Below, piece by piece: positions 21,086-32,015 of a stretch of DNA of 64,000 nt. Origin of the DNA: Volvox africanus (lineage: Eukaryota > Chlorophyta > Chlorophyceae > Chlamydomonadales > Volvocaceae); contig BSDZ01000103.1 in the NCBI GenBank assembly GCA_030268105.1, positions 186,001 through 250,000 of the forward strand. Reading direction: 5' to 3'. The stretch's first letter is position 1. Each line of letters opens with the position of its first letter. The position numbers were made by a program, and so were the translations under genes. The notes beneath the pieces were generated by a model, which did not search any database, was not told the DNA's origin, and saw only the letters and a list, made by a program, of their open reading frames with translations.

Positions 21086-23305
21086 GTGTGTGTGTGGTCT
21101 TGTTGTTGTGGGTCTTGAGGCCCACGCTTTGCTCAACAAGGAAATTAATCTAACCTGCACAGATTAAATACTTTGAATAAATAATAAAGCGATGAACGTG
21201 GTTTTTCTGTTATCCTGGTGCAGAGGTGCTCTGGGTCGGCAGCACTGACGCCACCGTCACCCGGGAGATGTCCTCTGACTGCCATAACCACCACCACCGG
21301 TACTTTTGTAGGAAGCAATGTCACGTAATTGTAAAGATGTGGTGCAACTTGCGGTACGTTCTTGCCTGGCTGTCCATAACCTTACCGCGGTAGCTCTCCT
21401 AATGGTCTGAAACTTTACCGCCAAACGCGATACTAGTAACTGGAACACTATACAGTTATGAAGGATACTTACGATTGAGGCTTCGTTACGTTCTCACACA
21501 ACGTGCAATATGGGGCCTCGCATGCAAATGGATGCCGACATCTTCAAAGTGACGAAACATGCATTGGTCTGCGGCACTTCATGGTTACGTGCCTGCGGGT
21601 GCTTAGAATTGCCGATGGGTGTCCGGCCCGGACAAAACGTCGCGCACAGGAGATCGCCAGGCTAGCTAGAACACGCGTATATGTAAAGGCTAAGGGTAAT
21701 GGGATATGTGGACGCCATTCAGAAGCTCACCGACAGAGCTCAAATCAACGTCAGTAGATATCCCCGTGCGTTCCAACCCTTCGGAGTCATCTATGTAAAA
21801 ACATAATATTATTTGTGCAATAACTTTTACCTGCAAAGGGGTAATCAAGCCATTTACAATCAATTTGTGCGCTACATGTCAATTTCCTGGGTGCTTTGGC
21901 TTACCTAAGCATTCCTGCATATTCATTTTCAATAGATGGACTCAAAATCCTGCTCGAAGGAGCACGCTTGGGAGTAGCCCTGCCCCGGTGTACGGAAGCG
22001 AGTTGCCCATGGTCTCTGCTCTGTCCTGTTCTCTCTGCTCTGATGCGTATCATCACCACAAGGCCCACTTAACACCGTCTGCTTCGGTGCAGGTAGCGCC
22101 ATGTCCCCCAGGTACTACCTTGGACTTTGCGTAACCTCCTCGGACTCTCGCTGCACATGCGCGGGTCTGGCTACAGTAAGCGCTGTACACGCAGGCGCGC
22201 AAGGTCCAATCCGCCAGAGGTTCGGGAGCGCGTTGCCCCCTCCCGCCCACTGCCCTTGCCGAAAAGACCTTCAGCCGACGTCCGGATTCGCATCTACATA
22301 CCATACCGTCGTGCCGCCGTACAGCTGCTGCCCTCTGCCGACTCGAACGGCCGCGCGATCGCGGCCTTTACAAATACCCATATATAGTTATAATGATACA
22401 ATAGCATGTCCAGGTTCAACTTCGTATCCACATACCCTTTTCGAAACGTATCTTGAGAATCGACCAGGACTCTGCTCTCATCTACCGGCAGCTCTAATCC
22501 TCCGTCCTCCCAAATACGGCGTTTCATCTCGCCTTGTGTGACATCAGTATCGACCAATCACGCTCTGCGCACTGTTGCCCACACGAGTGCAGTCGGCAAT
22601 TTAGCGGCACCGAATCGCGGCCAAATAGACCCCCCGTTGAGCGAAAGGTGAACTTCCTGCCCGCATCAACGCCGTCGCCCCCCTTGAGTCCTTAACTGCC
22701 TTGACTCACTCGGGCGACAAGGTATTCCCTGCGCTATTCTCTCGCGCTGATGTGTGCTTCATGATGCGAGTATGCAAGACCGAATGAACGAGTCCCCAGT
22801 TCCGTTCCGAATCTCATCCGATGTCACGTGGATCTTAAGTTAAGATATGTATATTTGTGTGTGTTTGGGGACAGCCGCAGTGAACAAAGTGGGGAAATGT
22901 GGGGCCCTGGAACGACGACGGCGAGGGCATCGTCCCGTGCGCCAAGGCGGCGAGGAGGGGCCGCCGCAGTCACCGCCACCCTCGCAACGGCGGTCGTCGC
23001 GGCAGGTGCGGTCGTTGCGCCGCTCTCGGCGACTGCCTTTTTGGGGAGCGGAGTTTTCGAACAGCAGTAGGCAGGGCGCCATACCATAGGTGGGGATTGA
23101 TAGGGGGTAGAATGCCGTACAGCTGTTAAGTTGGCTGGTCGCTGAACATATCTTCAACGATGTTCAAGATGCCTAGGAAAACCGTCGAGCGAGGACGAGT
23201 ATCGGATCTGGATTTCAAAGAGGTCCCTTATTGGGTAAATTCTCAACCCGTACGAGGACTTAGGGTAACGCCATATCGTACAATATACGGCGCTCTGTTG
23301 TGCAG
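21086..23305. other. Region between palindrome and copy B
   Basis: No complete gene recognised. First exons of copy B should lie in the right part. One candidate is the frame through 22947-23070, which encodes an Arg-rich stretch and then a hydrophobic Ala/Val run (ATLATAVVAAGAVVAPLS), but no compatible splice donor was found. A short Cys/Pro segment (VAPCPPGTT) lies at about 22093-22120 after a CAG acceptor-like site. Confidence 0.3.
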
Positions 23306-26300
23306 TGCTCGTCCTGACGGCTGCTCCGACCATGACACGTGGGGCGGAGCTTCTTTTGTACAACAGCACACTAATCGTCTCCAACGCAACATGCTCGTAC
23401 GGTCCTCTGGAGTCTGCTGTACAGACGATGGTGCTTGCGGCGGCTGCCCGTAATGCCGTTGGCCTGCGCCGGCGGGCGGACCACGCACAGGTGGTTGGCT
23501 AGTCATTGACATTTGCTAGTTCGTTATTTACAGTCTTGCAACAACACATCGGGTTGTCTGAGTGATGAAAATCCTACCTTACTGATTATTAATCTTGTTT
23601 GCAGTTTTGTGGAAGCGCCAACTTTGTTTGTCGTTCCAAACAATCGGGGCAGCAACGATTACCCAACGAGTGCCGCGTCCCCAAGTCGGCTCCAGCACCC
23701 GCTGTTTGGACCGCAACAAAGCACAAGTCAGGTCTAGGTGGAAGATGGGTCCCTACAGGGCCGCACACATACAATAGAGACGTCGTCCCTCACCTCCTCA
23801 CTCTGCTTCCCTGCCCCCTCCTCTCTCCTCCCCCCCCCCGCCGCCTCCGTCAGGGCTACCTCTGTGCCAACGGCATGTCGCTTTGCCGCCCGCAACCGGT
23901 TCTGGAGGTGACGGCAGCAAATGGGCGGCAGAGGGGTTTTATTTATGACAAGAGCTATATAGCTGTTGTACATATCAATCTCTAGTACGACAAACCTAGT
24001 TTGGACCAATTGATGTGACCCACATTCGAGTCCTGGATCAGATACTTATGCCATTCAACAAATATACCTAACGCTCACCACATCGACCTGTACCACATTA
24101 TCTCAATAGTATCGGGAAAAGGGGAATCCGCCGTGGCAGGAGGAGAGAAGTTAAGGGAGGAATGGACGGGGTGCGAAGATAACTGACCCACGGGTCATAG
24201 AAGCATACGGCCGGCGAAAAGGGTGGCGTCGAACCTTCGGTAATTGTTCACTGGTGGTCAACATAGTCATGTCGCTGGCGGTTATGGTTGCGATCGACAG
24301 TTGGCCGTTTTCCCTGGCACCCCGGCACCCCGGTGGATGCCCCCCTGCCGCAGAGTCACGTGGAGATCGACGCCAACAACTCACACATCGTCGTACAGCC
24401 CCCCAATACCACCTTCAATTCCCTGCTATTGGCCATGGTCCAGGTGAAGATTGATTAATTTCGGGGTGTTGGCGGTTAGTATACAGTTGGTTCCTCTGGG
24501 TGGTTGATTGAGCAGCTTTTTCGGTTACGGCTGTACGATGTGCTCGTGCAACAAGCCGAACGGTAAGCCCTTATCCGTTACCTCATGGAAAAGCCGTACT
24601 AAGGTATGTCTCCAAATCCGTATCATGGGGATCATGTGCGGAATCTCAGCAGTTTCCTTCTGTCGTACCAAAGATACCGCCACCTCCACAGCACCCACGG
24701 TCCCCCACTGTTAAGTATCCCCCGCACTCCCCACCTCCCGCTCCTGTGCCCCCCAAACCCCCACCCTTCCACTGCCCTATCACACGCAATAAGAACAACA
24801 CGCTGTCGCTCTCCAGCGGCGATATCGTCACCTTCTCTAAGTCCACTCTGGCCCTCGGGCCCCCGGCCGGACCCACGGGTCGCGACAACTGGTTCTACAT
24901 CTTAAACGGCACCACTGTACAAATGTACAGCACCCGCCTCAACTTCACGGACGGCCAGGCGTGGTGAGTGTCATGATTGGTCATGATGATTGTTTTTTGG
25001 GTAACCAGTTACTTTTTCGTAACAAAAGAAACATCTTGCGTTTCAGAAGCAGTAACCGGGAAGACTGGGCAGTACAACAAGGTGTACGATCCTGGGATGT
25101 GTACGGGTAAATAATGGTCCAAGATCACCAATTATTTGAAAGCCTTTCAATGGGGTTATAACATCTGCAGATGAATTTAATAGAGTATAAAGATTGTTTT
25201 GAGGGGATTCTAGATGTTAGCTCTGGTTCATCAAGGCCCCCCTCCCACTGCTGGGGCACTGGGCCCAAAGGCCCGGTAGGTTTCATAGAAAAGTCAGCAT
25301 TTTTGCCTCGAAAACGTACGAATGTACGTATGCGAATGGTGATATGTAGCCCCCCAAAGCTGTTGTCCTTTCAAAGACACAAGAAGGATCTTATAGTTTG
25401 TTAGTTCATATAGTCAATTCAATTGCAAGCAGGTCCACCAGGTCAGGGAAGTTCTCCAGCCTGATGCAGCGTGCCGGGAAGGGTTGGGTGAGATCGGGAT
25501 GGGGCATCATCCGCCCTGGTGGGTTGCGGTGTGCATCGACAAGCAAAAGGTTGGTGGGGAGGGGGCTGGCACTAGTGCGGAGGACACAGCAGTGTAGGTA
25601 CCCACATAAGGTATACGTGTAATATTCTCAACCAACTTCAGTTGTAACGTTTCGACGCCGTTTTACTTCTCGTGTACGACAGGGTCCTTGAAAACGGCAC
25701 CTTCGTCACGTCAAACAGCCTCTTGGAGTTCACGAATACTGTAATGTACGGCAATGGAAGCGAAATCATCATATTGAACTCCACGTGGTAAGCTGTGAGG
25801 CAGTCCCGAAACACCTGGCTGGGGGAAGTGACCCTATGAGTGCAGTTGCGTTCGTTTCACCGGCCTGAAGCCGTACGCGGTAAACGGCCATGCTAAACCC
25901 CAGCTGTTTGTCTGTATGTGTGTCTTGTCACATGCGTATTCACATCCGTCCTCGCTCGGCCTACCGTACTTACTCCGTACGCACGTATCCTTTATTTGCG
26001 CCCATTTCCCACAACTGAACTTCAGTTACAGATCCACTTCCGTACACTTCTGTGCGCAGGTACGTCCACACAGATCCCCTGCTGGCTTCCCCGCCAGTCG
26101 TCAATCTATCGCACGTCGTACAGCAGCCTTACATTTGGATTGACAACAGCGACATCTCCGTACAAGGTGTGGTTATACTGTGTAGAGAGGACAGAGGACA
26201 ATAGGAAATGGACTGGCACACGAGATGCTGCTCAAGTCATGTGAACCTCCTTTGGTGTAAATTTCACATATTCACTCATGGTATCAAGAGGAAGAGGAAA

Positions 26301-27406
26301 TCGAGCCAAGTTCTTATAGCATAGGAAAGCCCAATCTCCCCCCCTCCCACACGAGCACACAGACATGCCTCCACATAGCTCCATTTATTTTGCGCCCGAA
26401 GGCTCCGAAGCCATCGCTGGGGCCGGGGGCGGAGGGCGGAGGGCGGCTTCGTTGGCGAATTTTGTATTTTGTATTGCTGGGTCCGCCTATGATAGAGCGG
26501 GGTGTTGCGGGCCCTGGTCGGCGTCAGGGCGCCTATAGGGGTTGTTATGGCTGGTTGGTAAAACCCTCCGCACACGCCCACCCAACATCTGATTTGGACG
26601 ACGTCAGCCATCATCCTGCCTTCAGGTGGTCAGCCCTCGTTCCTTCAGCACCAGCACCAGCACCAGCACCAGAAGGTTCGTTTCATTCGTCCGCCCCAAA
26701 CCCCGATCCCGACCCCGGTCCCTCAGGGTCCTTGGTGGTGTTTAGTAACGTGACCGCGCTGGTCACCTTCTCCACCTTCCTCCTCACGGACAGCACTCTG
26801 CAGCTGTACAACACCACCCTGGAGCTATGGGGCAGCCCGATAGGCCTAAACAACTCGCGCATAGAGCTCTACAACGGCAGCAACATTCAGGTACATACCT
26901 ACGCGTGTGTGTATATACGAATGTACCGTGGGTGCCTCCGCTCGGAATGGTCCGCCTGCCCCTGCTTTCCCGCCCTACGATACGGCACGCGCGCGCCTGT
27001 CGGGCAGATCGGGTGACAGTGGGTTAACACGCAGTGACCCGACCATGCGCCTGCTGAAGGCTTTCCGCTGCCCGCGTGTTATCCCACTGCGCAGTAGGAT
27101 TCGATTCCTCTGTGCCTGCAGGAAGGATCTGAACGCCCGCCCGTATTTCTGGCGTCTTCTTATGTCCTTTTTCACGTCCCCCGCATCCTTCTTCGCATCT
27201 TCCGCATCCTCCCCTCCTTCCCCCTTCGTCTTTCAATCATCCAGTTCAACTGCGGCTCTTTGGCGGTGTTTGAGAGCGTCGTCACCGTTGCAAACTTGAC
27301 ACGTCCCCCTCTCCGAGGAACAGCTAACGACCTAATTGGCACTCCTTTGGGAGGCGTGGATACGATAGTGTACGAAGAGCCGTACGGTGCCTTCGTGCTA
27401 CTGTAG
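23306..27406 (+). CDS. Sequon-rich secreted/surface protein, tandem copy B (N-terminal exons not found)
   Basis: Paralogue of the gene at 14421-19702 on the same strand. Exons: 23306-23490, 23854-23907, 24354-24443, 24794-24963, 25683-25787, 26060-26166, 26727-26890, 27245-27406 (TAG). Phases are the same as in copy A; two exons have exactly the same length (105 and 164 nt). Matching peptides include YNSTLIVSNATC against RNGSLVVQNATC, GYLCANGMSLC against AYLCSDGLSLC, IDNSDISVQG against MENSDIAIQG, and YNTTLELWGSPIGLNNSRIEL against DNTTLELWGSPLGLINSRIVL. About 16 N-glycosylation sequons. The C-terminal exon is shorter than in copy A and lacks its Thr/Ala/Gly-rich end. Probably extracellular or on the cell surface, as inferred from sequon density; no enzyme motif is visible. 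The start and signal peptide lie upstream and were not identified. Confidence 0.75.
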
Positions 27407-29447
27407 GTGGGTATCATGTTGGTACAAGGCACAACTTGCGATGTACAACTCGCGCACTGCCACATGTCGCCGCTACGTATTGCCTCGTGCTCTAAGAAAG
27501 AGCTCGTGAGTTGACGTCAGGACTGGACATCCTAATCATTGATATGATACTACACTCCTCAAGTGTATCACCAGGTTGCAGCTGACGTATGTGGGCTGCC
27601 CGGGTTGAGTCACACCCTGTGGCTGTGGCGTATCGCAGTTGTGACCGGATTCCACTGGACGGCTGAACCGTCCGTCCGTCCGTCCGTCCGTCCGTACCAT
27701 ACCTCTCATGCTCCCACCTAGAGCTGGCCCGGAATTGAATTAAGGGAGCTGGTTGTGTGTGTATAATATAATGATAAATATTATACAAAAGTAATAAAAA
27801 TAATATATAATGATGGTAATAGATTAGCAAAGATAGATGATGAATATTAGACACAGAAAAGTACTTATAATAATAGTCGTATTAATGATAATGTGATAAG
27901 AGATTTGCATTTCATCCTTCCCGCTGAAAGAATGATTCCTTCCCGTGAATGACTTTCCCACTTCGCTGCGGCACTGTCTGGTGACTTTCGAGCAGCTGCA
28001 ACTCTTCCATAGTGCGCGGCCGGCTGAGTCCCGTTGGCATACCGGATAGGGAAGTGTCGCCAGATGTAAGGATGGGAGATAGCCCACCCGTTGTGCTGCT
28101 GATGCCGAAGCTGATGCTCCATGGGGGGTGAGGGAAGGGGAGGGGAAAGAAGTGCCTCGCGAAGAGTGGAGCAAAGGGGGGGGGGCTCTCAAGAGACAAG
28201 AGAGAGAGGCGGAGGAGAGATGGTTGTGTGTTAGGTGATGGCTAAGAGGGTTTAAGGGGCGCGACGCACTTGGGCTGTGTGGAGGGGAGGCACATCACCA
28301 TCAACGGTACCTCCACTCGGGGTAGAAGGGAAGGGGGGAGTGGATGGTCTGCTGGTTACCTAAAGCCACAAAGCAGCTGAAAACAAAATTTTCACATTGG
28401 TTACGGCAGCGCGGCAGTTTAGACGAATTGTATACTCAACCCGTCCTTCGCACTCATCCGGGAAAACGTTTTTCTTCCACTGCCGGATGTTGCCTCTCGG
28501 ACTGCTGTGAATTAGCTTAGAATGCAGGCAACACGAGATTGCAAGGTGGACTGCTCGACGGCGCCTTTGGTTGGTTTTTTTATATGAACAGGAGGAGAGC
28601 CACGAGCTTAGGATACATTAGCGCTCGAATGCTTCCAAACGAACAGTAGCGTAAAAAAAACTCGATCACGCCACGTACTTCCGTCTGGCACTTTTCCTGG
28701 CACCCAGCCACATACGATGGCGTAATATAAACAGCGGTATCTAATTGTCGCCAAGACCAGGGCAGGAGTAAAGTTAACGTTCTGCATTGGGTGTTGTTGT
28801 GACAGGACAGATGCATGAGCCGTACAGAAATAGGCATGTGGTTGCCTGTGCTGGCCCCGGGTAACCCAGGGGAATTGTCCGTCGTTGAGATGCGTGTCAG
28901 TTGGTTGACATGTTTTACGTGTATTTGTGTAGCACGTATCTGAAGGGTTAGCCTGGATGGAAGTGTTGAAGTGGGCATGCCCTGGGGTATGGAGGTGGAA
29001 TCTGGTTGCAATGATTGACGTCTTGCAGTCAAAATCTTTGATGGAAGATACATATTCTGTACGCAAGTGTATGACATGATCTCCGGCATTTCGTCAAAAA
29101 TTCAGTGCATGCTTGCAATTTACAATACATTCTGATCGGTTGCAGCAAATGATAATGTTTGTCCTGGAATGCAGTGCTAGTCGCTCGGCTGTGTATTCGG
29201 AGGGCAAAGAGATCAAGACAAAGCGGAAATTGACACAACCACAAGAGAACTAATGAGGGAAAGTGCTAGATTATAGGTACGGCATCGACCCCATCCAGGC
29301 ATCATGTTTATATTGGATTTTACTTAATTTATATGTTATGTATTCTTGAATTTTTATCTATCATCATCGGCTAACTCATTTGGAGCACCCTGCTGCAAAG
29401 AAACGAGCAAGTCCAGCAGATACCCGAACTCCTTTGCACGCGAAACC
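27407..29447. other. Intergenic region upstream of the peroxidase gene
   Basis: About 2 kb. A (CCGT)n run lies at about 27666-27696 and an AT-rich stretch at 27755-27900. Two overlapping minus-strand frames of about 150-170 codons at 28580-29089 look non-coding (no family features, AT-rich composition). No gene recognised. Confidence 0.35.
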
Positions 29448-31892
29448 ATGTTTAACAGTTCCAAGTTCCATGCGGCCTTAGGACGCACAAAGGCTGTCGG
29501 TCGCAGGAGCTGCGTGGCTTGCTCCGCAAGCTGTATCGAGCCCTCTCGACGCTCCCTACTTCTGGGAGCTGCGGCGACAGGCGTTTCTAAGATATGGCTG
29601 CCAGGTAATGCGGCATATAAATTTGCTCTCTGTTCGGTTCTCAACTAGTCTTATCCTCTTAACGTCATACCTTTTGCTTGCTGGGCTCGGTGAGCGCACA
29701 TCGCTGCTGGCCTCATCATTACAAGAAAAAGAAGGACCTCCTGATTCCTTCTGCAATAATAATTCGTCCCACGTGCAGGTGCAACTTACGCAGCGCCTGA
29801 GCCCACATCGGCCTACGAGTTCTCGGCATTGCAGTACGAAAGGGAACGCAGCTTGGACGTTTACCGCGGCAAGGTGAGAATAGCTGCCCTCGCGTACTTA
29901 CCCCTGCTAGGTCCTCTAGGCCCCCTTTCCCCGAGCGTGCGTGTTTACCGTTATTTTTCACGATCTCCTAGCGGAGTTCCTTTCTCTTGTGGATATTCCT
30001 TGAACCTGTTCGTGGCCCCACTCAATTCCCAGTGTTGCTCACATTCCTTGCAGTACTTTCCCCGAATCTTTCAATTCATGCCGAGCGAGGTCTCCTAACC
30101 CCTCCATTCCTTCAGGTGATTGTCGTCATGAACGTCGCTTCCGAATGAGCCCTGTGAGTCTGGGCGCGGATCAGGAGGCGGGGCCGAGGAGGAGAAGTAG
30201 CTGAAAGCTGAAATTTGAGGCAAAATGTGACATCCATGATGGTCAAGTAGTTGGCATACTGGCGGGAGAGCGCACATGTACGGCGTTTGTGTGCATTCCC
30301 CGGGTGTTCCGAGTGCTCACTGGCTGTTTCTCTCCTTTCCCTTTTTCAGGCAGACGGTCAACTACCCAGGCTTGAGGACGCTGTACGACAAGTACAAGGC
30401 CGATGGGTTTGACCTGATTGCTTTTCCATGTAATCAGGTGGGTTACGCGTGTCATGCGTGTTTTTTTTCTGGACGAGCGTGTTCGTATGGGTCTCCAGGA
30501 GAAAATGGGTGTGTGCTCCATTCACAATCCCTTCCTTTCTCCGTGTTCCTCCGCAGTTCGGTTTCCAGGCCCCAGGCACCAGCCAAGAGGAACGGGAGTG
30601 GGCTTGGAAGAAATTTGGCATTGAGTTCGATGTGTGAGTGCTTCCTAGGTTGGCTTCGGAGCGTGTTACCGGGCCATGCTCCTGGGCTGGGTTGAAGCGG
30701 CGAGGTGCCTGGGAGGAAAGGTCGGGGAGGGGGGGAGAGGAGCTGCGGAGGGAAGGGAGGGGGACACGACCGAGTGGATCGTGAACTCATGGACGCTTCG
30801 CAGCGGGCGACGAGACATGCCTGACATGCCGACGAGGCATGGGCCAACCGATGTAGCCTGTGCGCATTATCCCTGCTCACGGGTAATCTTTGGTCAGCGA
30901 ATCCGGGGCTCCGCACGTGGTTTGATGTCGGGAGAGGATCAGCGCTTGGGAGGTTGGGGACAGTGTTGTAGCTGAAGGGGTTGGCATCTGAGTGTCCAAG
31001 TTTTGGGGATGCCGCCTCCCTTGAACTCATCTCAAGTGGGAAATGGCAAGCCAGGCACGTATGTACCCTCGACGATAAAAATCTACTTCAATGCCGTACA
31101 GATACGACAAGGTTGACGTGAACGGGCCTGATGCGCACCCGCTGTACAAGTTTTTGAAAGTCCAGCAACCCGTGTCCATTCCTTCGGATGTGCGGAGCCG
31201 ACCCAACGGCGACATCGAGTGGGTGAGTTCATCGGGATTGCATCTCCAGGCGAGGTCAGGGGCAGGGGACTCGTGAAGAGAGAAAGCTCTTCTGCCACCG
31301 TACCGCGTTCTTTTCGTAGCAATCCGCGGTTCAATGTTTGTGTTTGTGTTGCGTGTATTTGTGCATGTGCTTATACTTGTATGTCAGGCACATACAAGTG
31401 CGTGTGTTCTTGTGCTTGTGCTTGTGTTTCAATATCTGCACGGCCTGGTTCACAATACGTGTGTGTTTGTATGTGTATCCCCTTTCAGCTTGCCATGCAT
31501 GCCAAACGAAGGGGATTGCTTGTGCGGGTGCAGCATGGAGGCGGAGGGAGATTTCCCGAAACCGTTTGCCGTCACGGAACAAGAAAAAGAAGACAGTATA
31601 CGGCATTACAGATATCTGTCTCCGAAAGGACCGTTTGAGGGCTGCTTCTGTCAGTGCACTTAGGATCCGTTATTCTCCCTCTCTATCTGTCCCTCTTTTG
31701 TCCGTTCTTCTATCCCTCTCCGTACAGAATTACGCCAAATTTCTTGTGGACCGAGAAGGCAACCCGGTGAAGCGGTACAAGCCTTCATTTGACCCGGTCA
31801 ACATGGAAGCCGATGTGGGTTCATCCGATGTGATGGGCTACCCTTTGGCCGGGAAAAGCACGGGAGGAAACGGATCGGAGCTTTGGTGGTAG
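29448..31892 (+). CDS. Glutathione peroxidase, selenocysteine type, with organelle-targeting leader
   Basis: Thiol/selenol-dependent peroxidase reducing hydroperoxides. Seven exons: 29448-29604, 29779-29873, 30116-30153, 30350-30437, 30557-30633, 31102-31222, 31728-31892; phases agree and give 246 residues. The ATG at 29448 is the first in frame. Residues 1 to about 55 form a basic leader with a twin-Arg-like motif (PSRRSLLLGAAATG) and a possible cleavage site in ATYAAP, suggesting plastid and perhaps thylakoid-lumen targeting (inference). The peroxidase core follows: VIVVMNVASE, an in-frame TGA (30146-30148, residue 95) exactly where the family has catalytic Cys or Sec, then NYPGLRTLYDKY, AFPCNQ, FGFQAPG (Gln130), KVDVNG and EW|NYAKFLVD (Trp192, Asn193). 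The whole catalytic tetrad is thus present if TGA is read as Sec. The last exon may end earlier at a GTGGGT site (31815). Volvocine relatives are known to have seleno-GPX. Confidence 0.92.
30146..30148 (+). other. In-frame UGA proposed to encode selenocysteine
   Basis: The 38-nt exon 30116-30153 reads V-I-V-V-M-N-V-A-S-E-TGA-A-L and is bounded by TTCAG and GTGAGT. The spacing from NVAS to the downstream NYPGL is identical to Cys-containing plant-type GPX. No other splice donor between TCC and the TGA would remove the codon and keep the frame. Confidence 0.85.
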
Positions 31893-31993
31893 TATGCGTC
31901 GCGCCACACTGCAGCTTCTGCCTTACGGCCTTTTCGTGGGCTCTTGCCTATCATGCGTAACGGAGTCACCGAAGTGACCTCGACATTCCTAAA

Positions 31994-31998
31994 TGTAA
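31994..31998 (+). terminator. TGTAA poly(A) signal candidate of the peroxidase gene
   Basis: TGTAA is the usual poly(A) signal in Chlamydomonas and Volvox. It lies about 100 nt after the proposed stop. If used, the 3' untranslated region is short, which limits where the SECIS element needed for Sec insertion could be. Confidence 0.4.
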
Positions 31999-32015
31999 AT
32001 AGCTCGTCGCACACG

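Noticed and set aside
28580..29089. 169-codon minus-strand frame upstream of the peroxidase
   Set aside because: A second overlapping frame is equally open, composition is like the intergenic DNA, and no domain or signal is seen.
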